This document shows, one piece after another, positions 1 through 7,290 of a stretch of 64,000 nt of DNA (position 1 is its first letter; the number at the start of each line of letters is the position of its first letter). The notes below the pieces were generated by a model. It was not told the origin of the DNA. It worked only from the letters and a program-made list of their open reading frames with translations, and searched no databases. The position numbers and the translations under genes were made by a program. The DNA is taken from positions 1 to 64,000 of the forward strand of contig CALTYZ010000003.1 of NCBI GenBank assembly GCA_943913645.1, read 5' to 3'. Source of the stretch: an uncultured Corynebacterium sp. GTDB taxonomy: Bacteria > Actinomycetota > Actinomycetes > Mycobacteriales > Mycobacteriaceae.

Positions 1-49
1 TGCCGGCGGATTTACAGTCCGCTCCCTTTGGCCGCTCGGGCAACCTGGC
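1..49 (-). tRNA. tRNA-Tyr (GTA), 3' part cut by window edge
   Basis: Read leftward from 49, the sequence has a 7-nt acceptor strand, TG, a long D-arm of the tRNA-Tyr type (CCCGAGCGGCC) and an anticodon arm with GTA at 15-13, followed by AAATCC. The variable arm, T-arm and acceptor 3' strand lie outside the window. The large D-loop and GTA anticodon identify tyrosine. Confidence 0.9.
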
Positions 50-176
50 AAGCACGTCAAGCGCGTGACTTACTCTACATCACCGCCCATATTGCGATAC
101 AAATCCGCAGCGCACAAGGCATAAGTCACAAGCAGACGCCGCCACAACACGTTCATCCATCATGCAATACGAGCTA

Positions 177-1193
177 CTAGCCGACACGATCGACGGTGTA
201 TGCCGCAAGCCTGCCCAATGCAGCACGTGCGGGCACGTCCGGAAGCACCTCAAGTTCACGCTCCACCGCGGCAAGATACTCGTGCACGGTGGCCAGCGCG
301 CGCTGCCTGCCCTGGGTTTGCCCAAGCAATTCCAGCGCACGGGCAACATCAGCATCGCTTTGCAAGGGGCCAGTCAGCAGACCGCGAAGCTCCTGCCCAG
401 CAGGCGAGTCCTCTTCAAGCGCGTACAACACAGGCAGCGTGAACACACCTTCACGCAGGTCCGTACCCGGGGTCTTTCCGGACTCAGACGGGTCAGAGAA
501 GATGTCGATGATGTCATCGACGATCTGAAATACCACACCCACTGCGGCCCCCAGGCGCTGACAGCTCGCCACCACCTCCGGCGTTGCGCCCGAATGCGTT
601 GCACCCAAATAGGCCGCCGACGCAATCAGTACCCCGGTTTTTTCTTCAACCACTTGCAGGTAGTGCTCCACTGGGTTGCCCCCACCCACCCCGATCGTCT
701 CACGCATCTGCCCTGTGACCAGGATTTGGAAGGTATCGGCAAAGTGGGCGACGGTGTCAGTATCAATCTCACCCATCAGCCGCGAAGCATGCGCAAGCAA
801 AGCATCACCAGCCAAGATGGCAACCGAGTTTCCCCAGCGCGAGTTCGCCGATGTTACCCCGCGGCGACGTTCAGCCTCATCCATGACATCGTCGTGGTAC
901 AGCGTTGCCAGATGCACCATCTCAGTGAGCACCGCCGACCTGACCACATTCGCGCATCCTGGGTTTGGCCCGAACTCACTGCACAACAGTGTCATCAGCG
1001 GGCGGAAACGCTTCCCACCTGCAAACGCCAAGTGCATGACCTTCTCACTGACAAAATCCTCGCCTTGCGCCAAATGCTGTGCCAGCACGTCCTCGACTGC
1101 TGTCATCCCCTCAGCCACCCGTGCCGTCAACTCCGTATCACCGAGGTCAAACGCGAAATCGTTGCGCGGTGACGGTTGGGTGCCCTGGGTCAT
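177..1193 (-). CDS. ispB: Polyprenyl diphosphate synthase (menaquinone side chain)
   Basis: This trans-isoprenyl diphosphate synthase of 338 residues extends allylic diphosphates with isopentenyl diphosphate to make the long prenyl tail of menaquinone. GGKRFRP is at residues 59-65, the first aspartate-rich motif DDVMD at 101-105 and the second, DDIID, at 226-230, all in the right order and spacing. I chose the ATG at 1193 because AAGGA lies 8 nt upstream; the frame stays open to 1265, but the extra residues look like non-coding translation. It is divergent from menJ and close to menG, which fits quinone tail synthesis. Chain length (hepta-, octa- or nonaprenyl) cannot be read from the sequence. 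Confidence 0.9.
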   Translation of the reverse strand: MTQGTQPSPRNDFAFDLGDTELTARVAEGMTAVEDVLAQHLAQGEDFVSEKVMHLAFAGGKRFRPLMTLLCSEFGPNPGCANVVRSAVLTEMVHLATLYHDDVMDEAERRRGVTSANSRWGNSVAILAGDALLAHASRLMGEIDTDTVAHFADTFQILVTGQMRETIGVGGGNPVEHYLQVVEEKTGVLIASAAYLGATHSGATPEVVASCQRLGAAVGVVFQIVDDIIDIFSDPSESGKTPGTDLREGVFTLPVLYALEEDSPAGQELRGLLTGPLQSDADVARALELLGQTQGRQRALATVHEYLAAVERELEVLPDVPARAALGRLAAYTVDRVG

Positions 1194-1346
1194 CGGCGAG
1201 GTCCTTGCGGGTCGGAAAAAGATTTTCGAGCATGGCAGCGGCCTTTCACCCCGCCGCAAACGCACATATCGCCTTCAACCGTAGCCCAAAACCCGCCCAA
1301 GTCACAGCAGCGGGGCCACCGTTTTGCCTCTGGCACAATGTGCCGC

Positions 1347-2627
1347 GTGAGTGATTTTGCGTTCGATTGCGTCGTTGTGGGTGCGGGCCCGGCTGGCTCG
1401 GCGGCAGCGATTGCCGCACAAAGGGCCGGGTTGAGCACACTGCTTATCGACGCCCACTCACCCGGCCGCGACAAAACCTGCGGTGATGGTCTCACCCCCC
1501 GCGCAGTGCATACCCTGCGCACCCTCGGGCTCGAGCATGTACTGCCGGCGTATCGCAATCACGGACTCAAACTGCACGGTTTCGGTGGTGATGTGACTGC
1601 CGCTTGGCCACAGGGCACGTACGGCGGTCAAGGCTCAGCAAGCCCCAGGACGGTGTTTGATGCGGCTTTGGTGCGCGAGGCGAGTGCGGCTGGTGCCACG
1701 GTGTGGCAAAACTGCACAGCCACCAGGGCCGATCTCGTGTCAGGGCGGATTCGATCGCTCACCGTCGTGCGCCGCAGTGACCAGCGCGGTAACCAAAGCA
1801 GTCAGCAGCGCAGCGTGCGCTCGAAGTGGGTTGTGGTCGCTGATGGGGTGCGCTCCCCGTTCGGCAAGCTCTTGGGCCGCACCTGGCATCAAGGGGAGGT
1901 GTTCGGCATCGCGGCGCGGTCATATTGCACCAGCCCGTTCGATACAGAGCCGTGGATGCACTCGCACGTAGAGTTACGCGATGGCGAACACACCGGTGAT
2001 GGCGATGTGCAACCTGGCTATGGTTGGATCTTCCCGTTGGCAGACGGCACGGTCAATCTCGGCTGCGGTGCACTTTCTACCAATGCCCGCCCAGCGAAGG
2101 TGAACACGAAAAGCCTGCTTGCCTCCTACGTCACGCAGCAGCGCGACGTTTGGCAGCTGGGTAAGCCTGCGCAGATAACCTCTGCGCTGCTTCCCATGGG
2201 CGGGGCAGTCAGCAATGTCGCTGGGTCGAACTGGGTGCTCATCGGTGATGCGGCCGCGTGCGTCAATCCGCTCAACGGCGAAGGCATTGACTACGGCTTG
2301 GAGACCGCAACACTGGCTGTTGAGCTGATCACCAGCGCTTCGTTCGGCACCGACCTCACGCTTACCTGGCCTTTCACGCTGCGTGAGGCATACGGGGACG
2401 CGTTTGCATTCGCGCGCACTGCGGCGCGACTACTGACCTACCCGCAGTTTTTGCCGCTCGTTGGCCCGCTCGGCATGCGCGGTACCCTCGGCAAACACCT
2501 CATGCCGGCCGCGGCGCGGCTGATGGGCAACATGGTAAGTGACGATGACCACGATCTCATTGCCCGGGCGTGGCGGGCTGCGAGCAGGCTTGCGCCGAAA
2601 TCCGCCCCGTTGTGGGATCTTGCCTAA
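1347..2627 (+). CDS. menJ: Geranylgeranyl reductase family flavoprotein, MenJ-like
   Basis: This FAD-dependent reductase of 426 residues has the dinucleotide-binding motif GAGPAG at residues 12-17 and the second FAD motif GDAAACVNPLNGEGID near the C-terminal third. Its place beside ispB and menG matches mycobacterial menJ (Rv0561c), which reduces one isoprene unit of menaquinone. I infer that substrate; the wider family also reduces geranylgeranyl lipids. The frame is open upstream to 1176. I place the start at GTG 1347 because the hexamer CACAAT (1334-1339) lies exactly 7 nt before it, the leaderless spacing seen throughout this window. ATG 1338 is the alternative. Confidence 0.85.
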   Translation: MSDFAFDCVVVGAGPAGSAAAIAAQRAGLSTLLIDAHSPGRDKTCGDGLTPRAVHTLRTLGLEHVLPAYRNHGLKLHGFGGDVTAAWPQGTYGGQGSASPRTVFDAALVREASAAGATVWQNCTATRADLVSGRIRSLTVVRRSDQRGNQSSQQRSVRSKWVVVADGVRSPFGKLLGRTWHQGEVFGIAARSYCTSPFDTEPWMHSHVELRDGEHTGDGDVQPGYGWIFPLADGTVNLGCGALSTNARPAKVNTKSLLASYVTQQRDVWQLGKPAQITSALLPMGGAVSNVAGSNWVLIGDAAACVNPLNGEGIDYGLETATLAVELITSASFGTDLTLTWPFTLREAYGDAFAFARTAARLLTYPQFLPLVGPLGMRGTLGKHLMPAAARLMGNMVSDDDHDLIARAWRAASRLAPKSAPLWDLA

Positions 2628-2671
2628 TCGCCAGGCCGGATTACGTGACCTCGCCACGACTTCGCCACCAG

Positions 2672-3364
2672 CTAGTCAAGCGGTTTTGTCGCGCTGTGCA
2701 ACGCGACAATTCCCCCGGTGAGGTCTTGCCAGCCGGCGTTTTCCCACCCGTTACGGTTAATTGCAGCCGCAAGGCGTTCTTGATCAGGCCAGGCGCGGAT
2801 CGATTCCGCGAGGTATTCGTACGCCGCTGGGTTGGAAGAAAAGACCTTCGCCACGCGCGGCAGCGCCACCGGGAGGTACTCCTTGTACAGGGTGCGAAAC
2901 CCGGGAAGCACAGGGGTTGAGAATTCATTGACGGTCAGGCGTCCACCTGGTTTGGTAACCCGCGCCATCTCTTGCAAACCGGCCTCAAAGTCATGAATGT
3001 TGCGCAGCCCGTATGAGATGGTGACGGCGTCGAACGTCGCATCAGCAAACGGTAGGTGCATGCCGTCGCCTGCCACTTTGGGTACGTCACGTTTCGCACC
3101 TGCTGCGAGCATGCCGAGGGAAAAATCGCAGGCAACGACCCACGCACCGGATTTGGTGAGCTCCTCGGTGGACACAGCGGTACCAGCAGCCAGGTCGAGT
3201 ACTACCTCGCCCGGTTGTAAATCGAGCCGCTCGCGGGTTTTCTTTCGCCATCGTTTATCCAGACCGAATGAGAGCACGGTGTTGGTGATGTCGTATTTTT
3301 TCCCGACGTCATTGAACATCCCAGCGACATCAAAAGGCCGCTTGTCCAGGTCTGCCTTCACCAT
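2672..3364 (-). CDS. menG: Demethylmenaquinone methyltransferase
   Basis: This 230-residue UbiE/MenG family SAM methyltransferase adds the last methyl group to the menaquinone ring. Visible features are the family N-terminus FNDVGKKYD, the SAM motif VLDLAAGTAV, and the UbiE signatures TISYGLRN and RLTVNEFSTP. The ATG at 3364 is preceded by TACACT with an 8-nt gap, so it is probably leaderless; the longer reading to 3433 adds residues unlike the family. It runs convergent to menJ with 44 bp between the stops. Confidence 0.92.
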   Translation of the reverse strand: MVKADLDKRPFDVAGMFNDVGKKYDITNTVLSFGLDKRWRKKTRERLDLQPGEVVLDLAAGTAVSTEELTKSGAWVVACDFSLGMLAAGAKRDVPKVAGDGMHLPFADATFDAVTISYGLRNIHDFEAGLQEMARVTKPGGRLTVNEFSTPVLPGFRTLYKEYLPVALPRVAKVFSSNPAAYEYLAESIRAWPDQERLAAAINRNGWENAGWQDLTGGIVALHSATKPLD

Positions 3365-3479
3365 GGTTAGGCAGTGTACGCGTGTGCAGATCTCGCGCGC
3401 GGCCGATTCCGGAGACCCCGACCACTTACTCACCGCACCAGAAGTAACCCCATGAGAGGGGATTTCAGTCCAACGGTTC

Positions 3480-3525
3480 TTGAAATTACGTTGAGACGAA
3501 CTTTATTATTACGACTATGAGTAAT
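3480..3525 (+). promoter_or_regulatory. Promoter with palindromic operator for the mnt operon
   Basis: TTGAAA (3480-3485) and TATTAT (3504-3509) are spaced by 18 bp, a good SigA promoter. An inverted repeat, ATTAC-N8-GTAAT (3508-3525), covers the end of the -10 and the expected transcription start. This is where a repressor would block. Because a DtxR-family regulator is encoded beside the operon, I infer a manganese-responsive operator. Confidence 0.45.
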
Positions 3526-3618
3526 CTTGATTCCCCGGGTTGGGGCGCTGCTTGTCCAGCAGCCCACCGTCTGTCCCCACCTCCAGGACCCGGCCTGGCC
3601 TTGCTGCCACTGTCTTGA
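3517..3618 (+). CDS. Possible 33-codon leaderless upstream ORF
   Basis: ATG at 3517 lies exactly 7 nt after the -10 hexamer TATTAT, the spacing used by many leaderless genes in this window. The frame encodes 33 residues, rich in Pro, Leu and Gly, and stops at TGA 3616-3618, 36 bp before mntA and in the same frame. It has no recognisable domain, signal peptide or regulatory codon run. It could be a leader peptide for mntA or an accident of the promoter position. Confidence 0.3.
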   Translation: MSNLDSPGWGAACPAAHRLSPPPGPGLALLPLS

Positions 3619-3654
3619 CTGACACTCCCCCCCCCGAATGAAAGCTCGTTACGC

Positions 3655-4617
3655 ATGCTGCAGTCCCGTTCCTGTTCTCGTTTCTTCCATTCCCGCCTGA
3701 CACTTGCCCTGGTGTTGTCCTGTTGTGTGGCAACTGGGCTGGCCGCTTGCACGAGCGAAAGCGGGCAAAACTCTCCTACCACGCATGCGCAGGACGATCT
3801 TCCAGTAGTGCTCACAACGTTTACTGTCCTGCAGGACATAGCGGAAAACGTTGCGGGAGATGCGCTGCGAGTTGAGTCAATCACCAAACCAGGCGCAGAA
3901 ATCCATCAGTATGAGCCCACTCCAAGCGATATCAAACGTGCCGCTGATGCCGATCTCATTTTGGACAATGGCATGCATCTAGAAAGCTGGTTTGCCCAAT
4001 TCGTCAGTCACCTCGATGTGCCACACGTGGTGGTCAGCGATGGCATTGAACCCATTGCTATCGCCGAAGACGCATACGCGGGCAAGCCGAACCCCCATGC
4101 CTGGATGAGCCCAACACATGCCCAAACATACGTCGACAATATCGTTGCTGCTTTCTCCCAGCTCGATCCAGACAATGCCTCGGAGTTTGCGGCCAACGGC
4201 GAAGCCTACAAGGCAGAGCTACAACAGCTCCATGACGAGTTACACAGTCAACTCGCCACATTGCCCGCCCGGCACCGTGCATTGGTCACCTGTGAAGGAG
4301 CTTTTTCCTATCTCGCGCGGGATGCAGAACTGGCAGAGAAGTACATCTGGCCGGTGAACGCAGAAAATGAGGCAACACCCCAGCAAATCGCTTCAGCAAT
4401 TGAATTTGTCCGTGAAAACGAGGTTCCTGCAGTGTTTTGCGAGTCAACGGTTTCTGACGCGCCGATGATGCAGGTCGTCAATGCTACGCAAACGCAGTTT
4501 GGGGGCACGCTCTACGTCGATTCCTTGTCGGATGCAACTGGGCCAGTCCCGACATATCTCGATCTGCTGCGCCACGACGTCGACACCATTGTCAATGGGC
4601 TAACGGGGAAACGCTGA
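3655..4617 (+). CDS. mntA: Manganese/iron ABC transporter substrate-binding lipoprotein
   Basis: This is the cluster A-I metal-binding protein of a TroA/PsaA-type importer, 320 residues long. It has a lipoprotein signal (basic start, hydrophobic stretch, then TGLAAC with Cys 31). Metal ligands visible are His in EIHQYEPT, His in NPHAWMSP, Glu in VTCEGAFSYL and Asp in LYVDSLSD. Glu as the third ligand, and the downstream text YIWPVNAENEATPQQ, match PsaA/MntA-type Mn/Fe binders rather than ZnuA zinc binders. No strong ribosome site precedes ATG 3655 (GAAAG is 10 nt away). Its stop overlaps the ATPase start by one base (TGATG). A C9 run lies 20 bp upstream. Confidence 0.85.
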   Translation: MLQSRSCSRFFHSRLTLALVLSCCVATGLAACTSESGQNSPTTHAQDDLPVVLTTFTVLQDIAENVAGDALRVESITKPGAEIHQYEPTPSDIKRAADADLILDNGMHLESWFAQFVSHLDVPHVVVSDGIEPIAIAEDAYAGKPNPHAWMSPTHAQTYVDNIVAAFSQLDPDNASEFAANGEAYKAELQQLHDELHSQLATLPARHRALVTCEGAFSYLARDAELAEKYIWPVNAENEATPQQIASAIEFVRENEVPAVFCESTVSDAPMMQVVNATQTQFGGTLYVDSLSDATGPVPTYLDLLRHDVDTIVNGLTGKR

Positions 4618-5384
4618 TGTCTTTCGCAGTGGAACCAGCGATTGCTGTGCACAACGCGACTGTTCACTATGGGGAGTTGCTCGCTCTTGATGACGCCACG
4701 GTAGAGATTCAGCCTGGCCGAGTGTGTGGGCTGATCGGGATGAACGGTTCTGGCAAGTCCACGCTGTTCAAAACCATCATGGGTCTTGTGCGACCAAATT
4801 TTGGCAGTGTGCGCATTAACGATGCAGACCCGACAATCGCACGAAAGCGTGGTGTGATCAGCTACGTTCCGCAAAGCGAGGACGTCGATTGGGATTTTCC
4901 GCTTACAGTGCGCGACGTGGCAATGATGGGCAGGTACGTCCACATGGGGCCCACACGGCGCCCGAAACACGCTGACCATGAGGCGGTCGAGCACGCCCTC
5001 GAGCGGGTAGAGCTCAGTGACTACGCCGACCGGCAGATCGGGCAACTTTCCGGCGGCCAGCGTAAACGAGCATTTGTCGCCCGCGGTATTGCCCAGCGCG
5101 CCACAATCATGCTCCTGGATGAACCGTTCGCCGGCGTGGACAAGCGCTCCGAAGCAACCATCACTCGGCTGCTCAAGGAGGTAGCCAACAGCGGAGGAAC
5201 TGTGTTTGTCTCCACTCATGACCTGCAGGCACTTCCAGACCTTGCCAATGAAGGGGTGCTGCTGTTACGGCGGGTTCTCATGCACGGCAGCATTGACCAG
5301 ATTCTTGCCCCTGACAATCTTTCACTCGCCTTTGGGTTCACAAACACGACCGATGACACGCACACAGACGGTGAGACGCAATGA
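4617..5384 (+). CDS. mntB: Metal ABC transporter ATP-binding protein
   Basis: This 255-residue ABC ATPase powers the MntABC importer. Walker A is GMNGSGKST, the Q-loop is SYVPQSEDVDWDFP (typical of the manganese/zinc subfamily), the signature is LSGGQRKRAF, Walker B is ATIMLLDEP and the switch histidine is in STHDL. It overlaps mntA by one base and the permease by four (ATGA), so the three are translationally coupled. Confidence 0.9.
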   Translation: MSFAVEPAIAVHNATVHYGELLALDDATVEIQPGRVCGLIGMNGSGKSTLFKTIMGLVRPNFGSVRINDADPTIARKRGVISYVPQSEDVDWDFPLTVRDVAMMGRYVHMGPTRRPKHADHEAVEHALERVELSDYADRQIGQLSGGQRKRAFVARGIAQRATIMLLDEPFAGVDKRSEATITRLLKEVANSGGTVFVSTHDLQALPDLANEGVLLLRRVLMHGSIDQILAPDNLSLAFGFTNTTDDTHTDGETQ

Positions 5385-6238
5385 ATCTGATGACTTTCTT
5401 CACTGAGCCGCTGAGCTACGACTTCATGGTGCGAGCACTTGCCACCTCGCTCATCGCCGCGACCGTATGCGCAGTGCTGTCGTGTTGGCTGGTCCTTATC
5501 GGCTGGTCGTTGATGGGTGACGCTGTCTCTCACGCTGTGTTTCCGGGCGTCGTACTGTCCTACATCCTTGGTGTACCGTACGCGATCGGCGCAGTCGTCT
5601 TCGGCTTTCTCGCAGTCGCGCTGATCGGCACTGTCCGTGACACGAGCCGGGTCAAAGAGGATGCTGCCATCGGAATCGTGTTTACGACTTTGTTCGCACT
5701 TGGGCTTGTCCTTATCTCTGTGACACCCTCGCACGTCGACCTCAACCACATCATTTTTGGCAACTTGCTGGGTGTGTCGCGAGCAGATCTCATTCAGGTG
5801 GCCATTCTGGGTGCGGTCGTTGTTACTGTGTTGCTCGTGAAACGGCGCGACTTGACGCTGTTTGCTTTTGATCCGGTGCATGCCCACGCCATCGGGCTCA
5901 ACCCGAAGTTGTTGGGTGCTGGGTTGCTTGCCCTCTTGGCTCTGACGTCGGTTGTGGCACTGCAAGCCGTTGGGGTCATCCTGGTCGTGGCAATGCTCAT
6001 TATCCCTGGCGCAACCGCCTACTTGCTCACGGACCGCTTCTCCAGCATGCTCATCATCGCCCCCCTAATGGCGTCAGTGTGCGCGGGCGTCGGCATTTTC
6101 GCCAGCTACTACTTCGATACCGCATCTGGGGGCATGGTCGTGCTCACCCAGGGGGTGGTGTTCGGTGGCGTGTACTTGTTTAGCCCGAAGCAAGGTGTCG
6201 TGACTAAGCGCGTGAGGACTTCCCGGCTCCGCCGGTAG
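5381..6238 (+). CDS. mntC: Metal ABC transporter permease
   Basis: This 285-residue permease of the ABC-3 (ZnuB/MntB) family has about eight hydrophobic segments starting at residue 17. Family features include the early segment ending in GWSLMGDAVSHAVFPGVVLS and the late segment AVGVILVVAMLIIPGATAYL. It completes the importer with the two preceding genes. The last 35 bp overlap the end of the regulator gene on the other strand, so the two genes converge through each other's 3' ends. Metal specificity is inferred from MntA. Confidence 0.9.
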   Translation: MNLMTFFTEPLSYDFMVRALATSLIAATVCAVLSCWLVLIGWSLMGDAVSHAVFPGVVLSYILGVPYAIGAVVFGFLAVALIGTVRDTSRVKEDAAIGIVFTTLFALGLVLISVTPSHVDLNHIIFGNLLGVSRADLIQVAILGAVVVTVLLVKRRDLTLFAFDPVHAHAIGLNPKLLGAGLLALLALTSVVALQAVGVILVVAMLIIPGATAYLLTDRFSSMLIIAPLMASVCAGVGIFASYYFDTASGGMVVLTQGVVFGGVYLFSPKQGVVTKRVRTSRLRR

Positions 6239-6935
6239 CTGACACAAATACCGCATCGGTCGCTGCCGGCCCCAAGGCAACAGAACTGGCTTTGCCAGCA
6301 GTGTGTACATCGACCGCGCCGGAAAACGGTGCGCCCTCACCAATGGTGATCGTGGTGCCTACCGTCAGCCCGTTGTCGTGGAGGAACTTCAACAGCTTGG
6401 CATCGGCATCAGCAATGCGTTCAATGACTGCGCTCTCGCCCACGTTGAGCTGCGTCAGTGGTATCGCCTCGGGTCTGACCACACTGCCATCAGCAGCGGG
6501 GATAGGATCACCATGGGGGTCGCGCGCGGGGTAGCCCAGCAGCGCATCGATACGCTCCACCAGAAAATCTGACACTGCATGTTCCAGGTTTTCGGCTTCG
6601 TCATGGACCTGATCCCAGGTGTATCCCAGTGTGGTGACCAAGAAGGTCTCAATGAGTCGATGCCGCCGAATCATCGCCACCGCGAGTGCACTGCCCGCCT
6701 CGGTGAGATCTACAGATCCGTAGGGGGCATGCTCTACCAGGCCTTGCTCTGAGAGTTTTCGTACCGCATCTGACACAGTCGACTGACGCAAACCCGTTTC
6801 TTTTGCGATGCGCGAAGCTGTCACCGGCTCATCTGACCACTCGCTTAACGCCCATACAACTTTGAGATAATCTTGCGTGCTTGCAGAAAGCTGAGCTACC
6901 GACGTTGGCACGGACTGCGACCCCGACATGGGCAT
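6204..6935 (-). CDS. DtxR/MntR-family metal-dependent repressor
   Basis: This 243-residue iron- or manganese-dependent regulator has an N-terminal winged helix (TQDYLKVVWALSEW, then ASRIAKETGLRQSTVSDAVRKL). A dimerisation and metal-binding domain follows with HRLIETFLVTTLGYTWDQVH and EAENLEHAVSD, and then a C-terminal FeoA/SH3-like domain. It converges on mntC with a 35-bp overlap and follows feoC by 12 bp, so it could be read with the feo genes. Its position between the Mn importer and Fe importer suggests control of one or both; I cannot tell MntR from an IdeR paralogue. ATG 6935, ATG 6929 and TTG 6938 are all possible starts. Confidence 0.8.
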   Translation of the reverse strand: MPMSGSQSVPTSVAQLSASTQDYLKVVWALSEWSDEPVTASRIAKETGLRQSTVSDAVRKLSEQGLVEHAPYGSVDLTEAGSALAVAMIRRHRLIETFLVTTLGYTWDQVHDEAENLEHAVSDFLVERIDALLGYPARDPHGDPIPAADGSVVRPEAIPLTQLNVGESAVIERIADADAKLLKFLHDNGLTVGTTITIGEGAPFSGAVDVHTAGKASSVALGPAATDAVFVSATGGAGKSSRA

Positions 6936-6947
6936 CAAGCTTAACCG

Positions 6948-7277
6948 TTAGTCGGGGCGGCGCGGTGTGAGCACGAGCGCGACCGGCCCGTTGGTCCGGT
7001 TTCGGCCTGGGCACGTCGCCCCACCATTGGCCTGTGCCGCGACACAAGATGAGCACTGGCCGCCCGCGCACGCCGAGCCAAGCTCTTCGAGGCTCAGCCG
7101 ACCAGTGCGTTCAAGGTGGTGGATGATCGCGTCGACCGTGGAACTACTCAAACCCGTTGCCTGGCGAATCTCGGCTCGGCTGCGCGCACCGTCGCGCATC
7201 GCCTGCGTGACCGCCTCCATCGGCCGCAGTGCGTGCTGGGGTGCAGGTTGGGGCTTTGCTGCTTGTCGACGCCACAT
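6948..7277 (-). CDS. feoC: FeoC-like winged-helix protein with Cys cluster
   Basis: This 109-residue protein has a winged-helix segment (SRAEIRQATGLSSSTVDAIIHHL) followed by four cysteines in the pattern C-x4-C-x2-C-x10-C (CAGGQCSSC and a later Cys). That spacing matches the iron-sulfur-binding motif of FeoC proteins, the third component of some Feo systems. It starts 14 bp after the feoB stop, with GGGAAG upstream of ATG 7277. The reading open to 7331 would overlap feoB. Confidence 0.75.
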   Translation of the reverse strand: MWRRQAAKPQPAPQHALRPMEAVTQAMRDGARSRAEIRQATGLSSSTVDAIIHHLERTGRLSLEELGSACAGGQCSSCVAAQANGGATCPGRNRTNGPVALVLTPRRPD

Positions 7278-7290
7278 TACAACTACTTCC

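Noticed and set aside
50..176. Second tRNA or small gene beside the tRNA-Tyr
   Set aside because: No cloverleaf or coding pattern is visible in these 127 bp.
162..1172. Long open frame of 336 codons on the plus strand
   Set aside because: It is the complement of ispB; the residues are His/Arg/Cys-rich with no domain, and ispB has all catalytic motifs.
3517..3654. Manganese riboswitch (yybP-ykoY type) in the mnt leader
   Set aside because: I could not find the conserved loop sequences of that riboswitch; the leader is short and C-rich.
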